Source: an uncultured Chloroflexota bacterium (GTDB lineage: Bacteria; Chloroflexota; UBA4733). From it: DNA of 31,365 nt. Under the pieces are notes generated by a model. The model saw only the letters and a program-made list of their open reading frames with translations, was not told the DNA's origin and searched no databases. A program made the translations under genes and the position numbers. Positions 1 through 8,101 of this stretch are shown one piece after another. The stretch covers positions 1 through 31,365 of the forward strand of contig CALBSQ010000310.1 of the NCBI GenBank assembly GCA_937967325.1. Direction: 5' to 3'. Numbering within the stretch: the stretch's first letter is position 1; each line of letters starts with the position of its first letter.

Positions 1-647
1 AGGCTGGGCCGGCGGCGGGGGCCAGCGGGCACGCCGTGGGGGATCTGGCGGACCTTGGCCAGCGCCGCCGGGTCCAGGCCGTAGTCCTCCTGCAGCAGCA
101 CCTTGGCGATGTTGGCCATCACCACCACCGCCGCCGCCCGCTCGCCCAGCCCCTGCACCGTGCGCCGCATCAGCGCGTTGGGGTGGGGCGTGACGGTGTG
201 CATGGTGACTGCCACCGGCTTCTCCAATACCTCGAGCATCGGAAGGAGATAGTCCTCCTCAAACTCTTCCCGCCAGACGCCGAACCGGCCATAGTCGTGT
301 TGCACGCAAACTATGTCTACGTCGGGCAGCCTATTGAGGACTCGCGCGGCATCCACGTAGGATCTCGGGTTGAGCTCCTCGATGCGCGCGACCACCTCCG
401 ATCCGTAGTTATGGTGCTCCCCCTCGGCGTCTATTGCCACGACGGCCACATTGCTCGGCTGAGGCAATCCGCGCAGCCCCGTGGCCAGGTCGTCCGTGAA
501 CGTGGCCAGACCGCATTCTCGTGGCGGAAACGTGCTGATGAACGCAACCGACGGCCCGGCACGGCCTGGCGCAAGCTTGGCCGATCTGTCCGAGGCAAAG
601 CGAGCAATTTGCGCCTTCTGCGTAATCGTAGTGAGTGAGTCGGCCAT
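1..647 (-). CDS. GT4-like glycosyltransferase, N-terminal part (runs off the window)
   Basis: The minus strand is open from ATG at 647 to the window edge: 215 codons, with the C-terminus missing. A Shine-Dalgarno-like GGAAGGA precedes the ATG by about 7 bases. The protein starts with a roughly 30-residue polar leader. It then has FISTFPPRECGLATFTDDL (37-54), the typical opening of a GT-B fold donor/acceptor domain in bacterial family 4 glycosyltransferases. VQHDYG (115-120), MHTV (149-152) and PHGVP (203-207) follow in the order expected for this family. Only the N-terminal Rossmann domain is visible; the nucleotide-sugar binding domain would lie outside the window. It would transfer a sugar from an activated donor in the cytoplasm, but donor and acceptor cannot be told. 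The partial gene and a KOW-like ORF lie in the same direction. The family call is fairly sure, the substrate unknown. Confidence 0.8.
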   Translation of the reverse strand, partial: MADSLTTITQKAQIARFASDRSAKLAPGRAGPSVAFISTFPPRECGLATFTDDLATGLRGLPQPSNVAVVAIDAEGEHHNYGSEVVARIEELNPRSYVDAARVLNRLPDVDIVCVQHDYGRFGVWREEFEEDYLLPMLEVLEKPVAVTMHTVTPHPNALMRRTVQGLGERAAAVVVMANIAKVLLQEDYGLDPAALAKVRQIPHGVPAGPRRRPS

Positions 648-760
648 CGTTTTTGTCCTTCCAAGGGACTCCCCATCCCCCTCAACGGCCCCGCTCTACG
701 GGAGCTCGTTGGTGCTCGAGCGACATCGGCTTAGAGGCCGCGCATTTGCAGGCGACGATG

Positions 761-1039
761 TTAGCGCAGGTCGTCGTCTACCCGAAGTGGCTGACAGTCG
801 GCGGCGTCAACGGTGAGTACTAAGGCGCGATGCGCCAGGAGCGTCGCCACCATCGTCACGCGGCCATCGGTGCGTCGAGTAATCCAGCCACGAGCGCCGA
901 CCGCGGGGCCGCGGGTGACGCGTACCCAATCGCCGCCGCCTGCCAGGGATTCTGCGCCGGAAGCTGTGCGTGCTGCTGGCGTGGGCAACGGTCTTTTCGA
1001 TCTGCCCTCATCGACCGCCGAGGCAGGAACGGCTGGCAT
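761..1039 (-). CDS. small KOW/SH3-like domain protein (possible NusG-type C-terminal domain)
   Basis: This is a 92-residue ORF with ATG at 1039, preceded by AAAGGAG at a 5-base spacing, a strong ribosome binding site. Residues 1-35 are polar and low in complexity. From about residue 36 the protein reads GDWVRVTRGPAVGARG, which fits the KOW pattern (hydrophobic-x-V-x-x-G-P-x-x-G-x-x-G). Beta-strand-like segments and a TVDAADCQPL ending follow, as in the C-terminal SH3-like domain of NusG/RfaH-type factors. Third codon positions in this part are mostly G or C, as in neighbouring genes. The NGN domain that would bind RNA polymerase is absent, and I see no remnant of it upstream. It could be a free-standing KOW protein, the relic of a NusG paralogue, or a chance ORF. 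It lies 113 bases upstream of the glycosyltransferase in the same direction. Confidence 0.45.
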   Translation of the reverse strand: MPAVPASAVDEGRSKRPLPTPAARTASGAESLAGGGDWVRVTRGPAVGARGWITRRTDGRVTMVATLLAHRALVLTVDAADCQPLRVDDDLR

Positions 1040-1245
1040 CTGGACTCCTTTGCAGCGCTTCTGGAGTCCCGAGCGACCAGCAGGAATGGCGAATCAGAGG
1101 TGCAAAGCGACAGCACGCAGGCCACCGCCGACCTCAAGAGGTTCCCTCTTTCGCAATGCCTGCGAGGTGAGCTGACGGGTTCGGGCAGAAAGAGTAGCCC
1201 TACCGGGTACGAGCCGGATTCACCCCAGAAGATTGGTTCCCCCGC

Positions 1246-1268
1246 TCTGCCGCTACGCTCGCGGCAGA
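1246..1268. repeat. perfect 8-bp inverted repeat downstream of the MFS gene
   Basis: TCTGCCGC (1246-1253), a 7-base spacer and GCGGCAGA (1261-1268) form a perfect GC-rich stem, 52 bases past the stop of the minus-strand MFS gene. No T-run follows on either strand, so it is not a textbook intrinsic terminator; it may be a rho-type or 3'-end stabilising hairpin. In the rest of 1040-1319 I see no gene. Confidence 0.4.
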
Positions 1269-1319
1269 TTCGGCTCTATCAAGTTGTGACTCCAACTTAC
1301 CAGGCGATGCTGAGCCCTG

Positions 1320-2666
1320 TCAACGTAGCAGTGCGCGCGCCTGCTCCGATTCGGTCCGCGGCGCCCTATCTACTCTACCGCGCCGGCTCAACCCCAGGGC
1401 GCAGCCTACGGCCAGCACCGGCAATACCATAAGGACGTCCAAGGCGGCCGGCAGTCCGGCGATGTCGGCAAGATGACCCAGGCCTCCGATCAATGCCCCG
1501 CCGACACCGCTCCCGAAGCCGATGGTCAATCCCGCGGCGACACCCGTACGCTGGGGAAGCAGCTCCTGGCCCATAACGATAGTTACGGCAAACGTCGACA
1601 GCAAGAACCCTCCGGCGAGGGCTAGCGCCACGAAGCCGGCGGGACCGTGGTCGTAGCGGAAGAGCGCTAGCAAGGGGATGGAGAGCAAGAAGCTGACGAG
1701 CACCGTTGACTGACGACCCCAGCGGTCAGCCGCGATTCCAGCGAAGATCGTTCCGGCCGCGCCGAGGGCCAGAAAGGCGGTTATCAAGCCGCTGGCATAC
1801 GCCTGCGAGCGGTGCAACACGGTCACCTCATACAGGGGCACAAAGGTCATAATGCCAACCTGGAGGGAGGACCGAATAATCGTCACAAGGGTGAGCAAAA
1901 CAAGCTGCCCCTTTTTGACTTCTCCCGGCGGCGACGGTGCTAGCGTCGTGGCCCGCACCGACGCGGTGGGCGCGCGACGCCGGCTCGCTAGCTGCACAAT
2001 TGTGGCCACAATGCCGACGGGGATGAGGAACAGCAAGCTGCCCTCCCGCGCCAGGAACCCGGCGACGACCGATGCCGCCAAGGGTCCGCAGGCGAAGCCC
2101 AGGTTGCCGCCGACCGAGAATATGGACATCGCCGTCGCCCTCTTTTGCCCACTTACTCGGTTGGCGGTGCGCGCGGCCTCTGGGTGGAACATGGCAACGC
2201 CAAGCCCGCAGACGCTGATGGCGACCAAGAGCAGCGGGTAAGTCGGAGCCAGACCGGCCAGGGCCAGGCCCAACCCAGCGCACAAGCACCCCAGCGGTAT
2301 GAAGAACCGGAGTGACACGTGATCCGCAAGGTAGCCGAACGGCAACTGGCAGACGGAATTCGTCACCTGCGAGACGGCGGTAATGAGCGCGGTGGCGCCG
2401 AAGCTGAGGTGGAAGGTCGCGTAGAATATCGGCAGTAGCGCCGCCAGCGCACTGGGATTCAGGTCGACAGCGGCGTGGGCGACGCTCAGCAGGCCGATGG
2501 CGCGACGGTCGGCGTGGTCGGATGCCGTTAGTGCCGGGGCGCTACGCTCCGTCGAGGATGCGATGCTATCGTCGCCAAGCAGCGCAATCTTCGACCGGTC
2601 GACTGTAGTGCTCCCTCGTTGCTGCGCTGGCGGGTAGCCTACCACGTCGCCGGGAAGCATCGCCAC
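1320..2666 (-). CDS. MFS transporter, fosmidomycin-resistance (Fsr) type
   Basis: This is a 448-residue major facilitator with about 12 hydrophobic segments. After an unusual ~55-residue polar N-terminus comes LLSVAHAAVDLNPSALAALL, the first membrane helix signature of the Fsr subfamily. Later, MFHPEAARTANRVSG and RATAMSIFSVGGNLGFA are the conserved helix 4/5 region of that subfamily. The loop between the two six-helix halves lies around residues 225-250. Known Fsr members export fosmidomycin or other small molecules by proton antiport; the substrate here is unknown. The start is not sharply defined: GTG at 2666 or ATG at 2660, both with only a weak GGTGG upstream. The gene is divergent from alr across about 115 bases that hold an 11-bp direct repeat. 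Confidence 0.85.
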   Translation of the reverse strand: MAMLPGDVVGYPPAQQRGSTTVDRSKIALLGDDSIASSTERSAPALTASDHADRRAIGLLSVAHAAVDLNPSALAALLPIFYATFHLSFGATALITAVSQVTNSVCQLPFGYLADHVSLRFFIPLGCLCAGLGLALAGLAPTYPLLLVAISVCGLGVAMFHPEAARTANRVSGQKRATAMSIFSVGGNLGFACGPLAASVVAGFLAREGSLLFLIPVGIVATIVQLASRRRAPTASVRATTLAPSPPGEVKKGQLVLLTLVTIIRSSLQVGIMTFVPLYEVTVLHRSQAYASGLITAFLALGAAGTIFAGIAADRWGRQSTVLVSFLLSIPLLALFRYDHGPAGFVALALAGGFLLSTFAVTIVMGQELLPQRTGVAAGLTIGFGSGVGGALIGGLGHLADIAGLPAALDVLMVLPVLAVGCALGLSRRGRVDRAPRTESEQARALLR

Positions 2667-2673
2667 CCACCAA

Positions 2674-2702
2674 GCGGTACGGCCGGCTTCGGCGGTACGG
2701 CC
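2674..2702. repeat. two direct repeats GCGGTACGGCC in the MFS/alr divergent region
   Basis: GCGGTACGGCC occurs at 2674-2684 and again at 2692-2702, an 18-bp period. The copies lie just upstream of the MFS start (2666) and over and upstream of the -35 region expected for the alr -10 box at 2713. This placement suits a regulator binding site acting on one or both genes. The binding protein is unknown. Confidence 0.4.
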
Positions 2703-2712
2703 AGCCCGGTGC

Positions 2713-2718
2713 TATACT
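2713..2718 (+). promoter_or_regulatory. putative extended -10 box (TGC-TATACT) for alr
   Basis: TATACT is preceded by TGC, giving an extended -10 element 64 bases before the alr GTG. No TTGACA-like -35 lies at the usual distance. The same CTATACT core recurs before four other transcription units in this window. Confidence 0.45.
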
Positions 2719-2782
2719 GCGGACCCGTCGCCCACTTCACGGGCAGTGGCAGGAACGTTTCGGCCCGTCTGAGGGTATTGCC

Positions 2783-4141
2783 GTGCTGTTGGCCCGACCC
2801 GCCTGGATCACGGTCGATCTTGGAGCCATCGCGAACAACGTCCGCCGCCTGCGCGGCATCGTCGCCGATGACGTCGAGATCCTCGCCGTCGTCAAGGCTC
2901 ACGGCTACGGACACGGCGCCGTGCCGGTGGCCAAAACCGCGCTGGCGGCGGGGGCCCGCCTGCTGGGCGTCACCTGCCTCGATGAAGCCCTGGAGCTGCG
3001 GGAAGCAGGAATTACCGCCGACATCCTCATGCTGGGCTATTCGCCGGGATGGCAAGCGCCCTCCATTGTCGCCAACGACATCATCGTGACGGCGTACGAT
3101 CCAGAGCTATTGCAGCCACTGGCACGGGCCGCATCCCTGCTCGACCGACCGGCACGCGTACACCTCAAAGTCGACACCGGAATGAGTCGCTTCGGCGTAG
3201 CCCCCGCAGCGATAGCGGATTTGGCCGGCCGGGCCTTGTCGCTGCCGCGCGTCAGGATCGAAGGGGTATTCACTCATCTGGCGACGGCCGACAGCGCTGA
3301 TCCCGCCTTCATGCGCGAGCAGCTTGGGCGTTTCAGAGAGGCGCTGTCGGCGCTGGCGCGGGTCGGTTGCCGGCCGCGCTGGCGACACGCCGCCAACAGC
3401 GCGGCCGCCATACGGCTCCCCGAGAGCCACTTTGACCTGATTCGGCCCGGCGCCGCTATGTACGGGCTGAATCCCTCGAGCGAAACGCCCTGTCCTCCCG
3501 GTTTCCGCCCCGCTCTCTCCTTTCAATGCCTGGTTGCCCAGGTAAAGTCTCTGCCAGCGGGCGTCCCGGTTGGATATGGCAGTACCTGGCAAACTCAGCG
3601 CCCGACGTGTCTGGCCGTGCTTCAGGCCGGCTATGCTGATGGCGTCCGCCGGTCGCCCAACGGGTGGAAGGAAGTGCTGATAGGCGGACGCCGGGCGCCG
3701 CTCGTCGGCGCCATCTGCATGGACTTGTGCATGGCCGACGTCACGGACCTACCCAGGGTCCAGGCTGGAGATACCGCGGTCCTGCTGGGGAGACAAGGAA
3801 CGGAAGAGATCACCGTCCAGGAAATCGCGGCGAGCACAGGGACGATCGGCTATGAGGTGCTGTGCAACCTGGCCAGCCGCGTGCCGCGTGTTTTCGTCCC
3901 GGACAGCGGCACATCCGACCGACGCCTGGAGCCGATCGCCGCCCTCCTTGACGATTCTCCTCACGCCCGCGACGAGCACGTGCGTGGCTTGTCGAACCGG
4001 CATTGGATCGCGGAGACGGAGGAGGAAGACGACGAGCCAACCAGCGTGATGTTTCCCCTGGCTACAAGCCGGATCGCCACAAGTCAGCCGCGCCGGCGCA
4101 GTCTAGATGCCGCATCTCCTGCCGCGCAGGAACCATATTGA
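2783..4141 (+). CDS. alr: alanine racemase
   Basis: PLP-dependent enzyme converting L-Ala to D-Ala in the cytoplasm, the first step toward the D-Ala-D-Ala end of the peptidoglycan stem. The N-terminal TIM barrel carries AVVKAHGYGHGA with the PLP lysine at K38. The C-terminal beta domain holds VGYGSTW with the second catalytic base at Y265, and AGYADG. Start is GTG at 2783, directly before the family's usual ARPAWITVDLGAIANN. The family core ends near RVPRVFVPDSG (about residue 377). Roughly 75 further residues are polar, with an acidic run (ETEEEDDEP) and a basic stretch; I do not recognise them. The stop overlaps the murF ATG (TGATG), pointing to translational coupling. It is first in an alr-murF-ddl operon. 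Confidence 0.95.
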   Translation: MLLARPAWITVDLGAIANNVRRLRGIVADDVEILAVVKAHGYGHGAVPVAKTALAAGARLLGVTCLDEALELREAGITADILMLGYSPGWQAPSIVANDIIVTAYDPELLQPLARAASLLDRPARVHLKVDTGMSRFGVAPAAIADLAGRALSLPRVRIEGVFTHLATADSADPAFMREQLGRFREALSALARVGCRPRWRHAANSAAAIRLPESHFDLIRPGAAMYGLNPSSETPCPPGFRPALSFQCLVAQVKSLPAGVPVGYGSTWQTQRPTCLAVLQAGYADGVRRSPNGWKEVLIGGRRAPLVGAICMDLCMADVTDLPRVQAGDTAVLLGRQGTEEITVQEIAASTGTIGYEVLCNLASRVPRVFVPDSGTSDRRLEPIAALLDDSPHARDEHVRGLSNRHWIAETEEEDDEPTSVMFPLATSRIATSQPRRRSLDAASPAAQEPY

Positions 4142-5601
4142 TGTTCACGGTCGACGATATCGTTCGTTTCACGGGTGGCTCGATAGAGAATGGCGGTCTG
4201 GCCGCCAATCGCCTGCCGCTGGCGGGCGTCACGACTGATAGCCGCACGGTTCAGCCCGGCCAGCTTTTCGTGGCCTATCGAGGCGAGCGGCTGGATGGCC
4301 ACGACTTCGCCCCGGCCGCCTGCTCGGGGGGAGCGGGCGCCCTCCTGGTCGACCACGCGGTCGTTGGCGCCTGTGCCAACGTTCCCCAGGTTGTCGTGGC
4401 CGACCCACGGTCGGCGCTTGCCCGCCTCGCGAACCGCGTTCTCGCCCGATCCTGCGTGGAGACGGTCATCGCAGTCACAGGCACCGCTGGAAAGACGACG
4501 ACACGCGAGCTCCTCGCGACCGTCCTTGACACCGGCTATCCGGGCGCCGTGCTGCGATCCACGGCTTCGCTCAACACCGACACCGGTTTGGCGATGACCA
4601 TCCTGAACCACCTGGAAGGCCGGCATCGCTACGCCGTGCTGGAGATGGGGGCGCAAAGAATCGGCGAGATCGCAGCGCTCTGCCGCCTCGCTCCGCCGCG
4701 CATTGGCGTTGTCACCAACGTCGGCGCGGCGCACCTGGAGTTCTTTGGCTCACTGGAAAACGTCGCCGTTGCCAAGGGCGAGCTCGTTGAAGCGCTGCCG
4801 GCAAGCGGTCTCGCGGTGCTGAACGGCGATGACGCCAATGTACGGAACATGGTCTTTCGGTCGCGGGCGCCGGCCGTGTTCTATGGCTTGGAGCGTCACG
4901 CGGATTACTCTGGTAGCGTTACCGGCTTGTCGCCGGACGGGATGCGGATGCACTGGCGGGGTCCGGGCGGAGCCGGCGAGTCGTGGACCCGCCTCCTGGG
5001 CAGGCACAATCTGCTGAACATGCTGGCCGTGGTCGCGGTCGCCGAACAGTGCGCCATGGATGGCCCCGCTATCGCCGAGGGCTTGCGACGGGTCGAGCCG
5101 GTACATTCTCGGTTGGAGACGCGTCGCGGTCCGAACGGCAGTGTACTGATCGACGACAGCTATAACGCTAACCGCGTCTCCATGCTCGCCGGCCTGCGGG
5201 TCCTGAGCGAGCTGGGAAAGACAGGGCGGCGTATCGCCGTGCTCGGCGACATGTACGAGCTTGGCGCCTTCGCCGAAGCTGAGCACAGAGAGGTGGGGCG
5301 TGCGTCAGCTTCGGCCGCGGACCGGCTCATTGCTGTTGGCAGCCAGGCTCGCTGGGTCGCGGAAGGCGCGCTCGAGGCCGGCATGCCCGCCGAGTCTGTC
5401 GAGTTCGTTGACGCGCCCGGCGACGCTGCCTTTCGGCCCGACGCGCTGCCGGCGCCCGCCGTGGCCAGGAGCCGGCAGTTGATCGCGGACGAGCTGCGCG
5501 AGCAACTTGGCAGCGGCGACATCGTCCTGATCAAGGCCGCGCGCGGTATGCGGCTGGATTATCTCGTAGATCTTCTATCCAATCAGGTAGCCGACGAATA
5601 G
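4141..5601 (+). CDS. murF: UDP-N-acetylmuramoyl-tripeptide--D-alanyl-D-alanine ligase
   Basis: 486-residue Mur ligase that adds the D-Ala-D-Ala dipeptide to UDP-MurNAc-tripeptide using ATP. The N-terminal UDP-binding domain has TTDSRTVQPGQLFVAYRGE (31-49). The ATP P-loop is TGTAGKTT (113-120), followed by NTDTGLAMT and the LEMGAQRIGEIA motif. The C-terminal Mur domain carries DDSYNANRVSM. I chose ATG 4141 because it overlaps the alr stop by one base, has AGGA about 10 bases upstream, and begins right where the family starts; the frame is open upstream to 4003 but that part overlaps alr and has no homologous look. It sits between alr, which makes D-Ala, and ddl, which makes its dipeptide substrate. 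Confidence 0.96.
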   Translation: MFTVDDIVRFTGGSIENGGLAANRLPLAGVTTDSRTVQPGQLFVAYRGERLDGHDFAPAACSGGAGALLVDHAVVGACANVPQVVVADPRSALARLANRVLARSCVETVIAVTGTAGKTTTRELLATVLDTGYPGAVLRSTASLNTDTGLAMTILNHLEGRHRYAVLEMGAQRIGEIAALCRLAPPRIGVVTNVGAAHLEFFGSLENVAVAKGELVEALPASGLAVLNGDDANVRNMVFRSRAPAVFYGLERHADYSGSVTGLSPDGMRMHWRGPGGAGESWTRLLGRHNLLNMLAVVAVAEQCAMDGPAIAEGLRRVEPVHSRLETRRGPNGSVLIDDSYNANRVSMLAGLRVLSELGKTGRRIAVLGDMYELGAFAEAEHREVGRASASAADRLIAVGSQARWVAEGALEAGMPAESVEFVDAPGDAAFRPDALPAPAVARSRQLIADELREQLGSGDIVLIKAARGMRLDYLVDLLSNQVADE

Positions 5602-5617
5602 CTGGGGAAGAAGTGCC

Positions 5618-6769
5618 GTGACTGGACGCAAAACTCGCGTCGCCGTACTGTTTGGCGGGCGGTCCGCAGAGCACGAAGTGTCCATTGAGTCGGCGCGATC
5701 GGTGCTGGCAGCATTGGATCCCTCCAAATACGAGGTGCTGCCCATTGCGATCACGCCGGCCGGATGCTGGCTCGGTGACGGACCGTCGCATGCCCTGCTA
5801 TCGAGTGCGGCCGGCGTGGCGGCGCTGGCTTCGTCTGCTGAAGCCGGCGAATCGCCCTCACGCGCCGAGAGCAGGCCGGAGGCCCACGCCCTGGCGCCGA
5901 TTGCGAATCAACTGCCCGAAGCAAGCGCCGGCCAGCGCGACGTCGATGTCGTCATCCCCCTGATCCACGGCACCTACGGCGAAGACGGCACGCTGCAAGG
6001 CGTGTTGGAGTTTGCCGGTCTACCCTACGTTGGCGCCGGGGTGGCCGCATCGGCTGTCGGCATGGATAAGCACATGATGAAGGTCATGTTCCGCGCCGCC
6101 GGCTTACCGGTCTTGGATTGGGTCAGCGTCGAGCGTTTTCGGTGGCAGCGCGACATGCCGGCCGTGCGCGACCAGATCGCCCAGCAGATCGGCTACCCCT
6201 GCTTCGTCAAGCCTTCCAACATGGGATCGAGCGTCGGCGTCCACAAGGTTCATTCACCCTCCGAGCTCGAGGGGGCAATGGCCGACGCCTTCCGCTTCGA
6301 TCTCAAGGTTCTGGCTGAGCGCGCCGCCCACCCCGCGCGCGAGATCGAGTGCAGCGTCCTGGGCAACCACGATCCAGTGGCCTCGACGCCGGGTGAGGTT
6401 GTGCCCGGCCGCGAATTCTATGACTATCGGGCCAAATACCTGGACGACACATCGGAGCTGGTCATTCCGGCGCACATCTCCGCTGAACAAACGTCCGCTG
6501 TACAGCGCCTGGCAATCGGCGCCTTTCGGGCGCTGGATTGTGCGGGAATGGCCCGAGTGGATCTGTTCCTCGAGGGAGAAACGCTCTGGCTGAACGAGAT
6601 CAATACCATTCCCGGCTTCACCCGCATCAGCATGTATCCGAAGCTCTGGGAGGCCAGCGGCCTATCGTACGCGCGACTGCTCGACCGGTTGATTTGCCTC
6701 GCACTGGAACGGCATCAGGAGCGCACTGGGCTGGAAACCAGCTACTCACCTGACGACGCGAAGGTCTAG
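5618..6769 (+). CDS. ddl: D-alanine--D-alanine ligase
   Basis: 383-residue ATP-grasp enzyme joining two D-Ala molecules. LFGGRSAEHEVSIESA near the start holds the first-substrate glutamate (E20). HGTYGEDGTLQG, MDKHMMKVMF and FVKPSNMGSSVGV (M202 to V208) form the ATP and catalytic loop. FYDYRAKY (267-274) is the omega loop, with K273-Y274 as in enzymes that make D-Ala-D-Ala rather than D-Ala-D-lactate. ARVDLF and NEINTIPGFT supply the metal ligands. About 40 extra alanine-rich residues (roughly 60-105) lie in the N-terminal domain, as in longer Ddl subtypes. Start is GTG 5618 with GGGGAAG upstream, 16 bases after murF, so it is very likely co-transcribed. The stem peptide should therefore end in D-Ala-D-Ala. 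Confidence 0.96.
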   Translation: MTGRKTRVAVLFGGRSAEHEVSIESARSVLAALDPSKYEVLPIAITPAGCWLGDGPSHALLSSAAGVAALASSAEAGESPSRAESRPEAHALAPIANQLPEASAGQRDVDVVIPLIHGTYGEDGTLQGVLEFAGLPYVGAGVAASAVGMDKHMMKVMFRAAGLPVLDWVSVERFRWQRDMPAVRDQIAQQIGYPCFVKPSNMGSSVGVHKVHSPSELEGAMADAFRFDLKVLAERAAHPAREIECSVLGNHDPVASTPGEVVPGREFYDYRAKYLDDTSELVIPAHISAEQTSAVQRLAIGAFRALDCAGMARVDLFLEGETLWLNEINTIPGFTRISMYPKLWEASGLSYARLLDRLICLALERHQERTGLETSYSPDDAKV

Positions 6770-6868
6770 TTCCAGCGCGGTTCAGGTAGCGCGGTCCCCG
6801 CCCCGGCATTCGAGGCCCCAGTTGCTTTCCCTTATCCAAACCGTCTTCGGACCAATTCGTCGCGACAA

Positions 6869-7945
6869 TCAACTGGGCGGTCCGCTCGGGCCGACCGCGT
6901 TCGCGTCGATAAACGCGTAGTTTTGGGTGCGCGGGTTATAGACGTAGAGGCGGCTGCCGGTCTGCGGTTGGACCACCAAAAACGCGGAGAACTGGGGCTG
7001 GGCGCCAAAGCTGGCGGCGCCGCCTCCCGGCCCCGACCAAAGGTCGGTGGGAATGAAGTTTTCGATCCAAAACTGCTGGAAGCTGGAATTGGGCGGCACA
7101 CCGGCGGCTCCTGGGGTGGAAGGCGCCACCGGCGCCGGCGCTATGCCGGACACGTACAGGCTGTAGGAGACCGTCACTCCCTGGGCGTAGTTAAACACCT
7201 GAACGCTCAACGGCTCGCCCGGGTTTCGTCCCAGATCGACAGTAAGCGTGTCCGCCGAGAAGTTTTGGTTCGCCGGCTGCGTCACGCTGCCGATGTTGTT
7301 GCCATAGGCATCGAACACGGTAAATCCGACCGCCTGATTAACCGTTGAGTCCGCCGGAGAGTAGGTCAGAGAGAGTGTGGTCGGAGGCGAAGATCCCGCG
7401 TATGGGAAGGTGAAATAGCCGAAACTCCCCGTCGGACTTGCCTGCAGCGTCCCGTCCTTTTCTCCGACCAGCGATGTGGGAGCAGCGGCGGTACCGTTGA
7501 GGGCCGCCGGGCCGCCCGGCGTGGCTCCGGGGGAACCTGAGGTGCTGATGGAGTAGTTCGCCGGTGCTGACACTCCGTATAGGAAGACTTGGATCACCAC
7601 CGTCCCAGACGGAGCATGGGGAAGCGTGTACTGCATCAGCCCCTGGGAGCCACCGACCTTGGCGGCGCTGCCAATCTGAGTGCCATTGAGGATCACGTTG
7701 AAGCCGCCACGCGATCCATCCGCAATGTCGGGCGGGCTGAAGAGCGCCCAGATCTGGGTCTGGCCAGTAGGTTGGGGTATGGAGAAGGCGTAGGTGTCGA
7801 TACCGCCACCGGCGTTGCCGACGAGCGTACGACCGACCGCCGCGGTAACCGGAAGCGCCGCGGCCGAGGACGAGGCGGGCCCGAGCGCCAGGCCGAGGAA
7901 GGCCAGCAGCAGGCTCCCACCCAAACGCACGAGCCGATAATACAC
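6869..7945 (-). CDS. secreted beta-rich protein of unknown function with C-terminal SH3-like/Chloroflexota-type module
   Basis: 358 residues, GTG start at 7945 with a strong GAGAGGAGA site. Residues 1-29 are a signal peptide: basic MYYRLVRLGG, a hydrophobic core and ASSSAAA. Two similar domains of about 110 residues follow (about 35-140 and 155-265). Each begins with a 'DTYAFSIP' or 'FGYFTFPYAG' strand and includes 'VIQVFLYG..ANYSIS' or 'VQVFNYAQG..SYSLYVSG', resembling pre-peptidase-like beta sandwiches. After a Pro-rich linker, a compact module has WIENFIPTDLWSG, VVQPQTGSRLYVYNPRTQ and VGPSGPP. I recall this module from secreted Chloroflexota proteins, where it seems to be a surface or SH3-like binding unit. 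No catalytic residues are evident. It is probably exported to the cell surface, next to wall genes but convergent with ddl. No clear terminator lies in the 99 bases between them. Confidence 0.8.
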   Translation of the reverse strand: MYYRLVRLGGSLLLAFLGLALGPASSSAAALPVTAAVGRTLVGNAGGGIDTYAFSIPQPTGQTQIWALFSPPDIADGSRGGFNVILNGTQIGSAAKVGGSQGLMQYTLPHAPSGTVVIQVFLYGVSAPANYSISTSGSPGATPGGPAALNGTAAAPTSLVGEKDGTLQASPTGSFGYFTFPYAGSSPPTTLSLTYSPADSTVNQAVGFTVFDAYGNNIGSVTQPANQNFSADTLTVDLGRNPGEPLSVQVFNYAQGVTVSYSLYVSGIAPAPVAPSTPGAAGVPPNSSFQQFWIENFIPTDLWSGPGGGAASFGAQPQFSAFLVVQPQTGSRLYVYNPRTQNYAFIDANAVGPSGPPS

Positions 7946-8101
7946 GCCGATTCTCCTCTCTTGCTCGCAGGTACGACCACCGAGCGGAAGGAAGCCATCC
8001 TATTTGCGCGGGTACGATCGAATCGAGCGTTTCCGCTTCGTCTCCCGGAATGGCGGATCGCGACCCGCCGCGTCGCCCGACTCCATCACCTGCGTAAGGG
8101 A
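7946..8101 (-). other. ~156-base 5' leader of the secreted-protein gene with hairpins
   Basis: Between the TATACT box and the GTG start, the minus strand has two small perfect stems. One is GGCGG...CCGCC with an 8-base loop (plus-strand 8052-8069). The other is AGCG-GAAA-CGCT, a GAAA tetraloop hairpin (8026-8037). The length and the tetraloop recall structured riboswitch leaders, but I could not fit it to a known class. Transcript start and fold are inferred. Confidence 0.25.

Noticed and set aside
36..638. 200-codon plus-strand ORF at the left edge
   Set aside because: The minus strand here encodes a recognisable glycosyltransferase; the plus-strand protein is His/Arg/Gln-rich shadow sequence.
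830..1432. Plus-strand ORF across the KOW ORF and MFS end
   Set aside because: It overlaps the MFS C-terminus on the other strand and has no motif; composition is shadow-like.
7946..8101. c-di-GMP-I riboswitch
   Set aside because: A GAAA tetraloop stem and a CAAA stretch are present, but the tetraloop receptor and paired helices of that class could not be placed.
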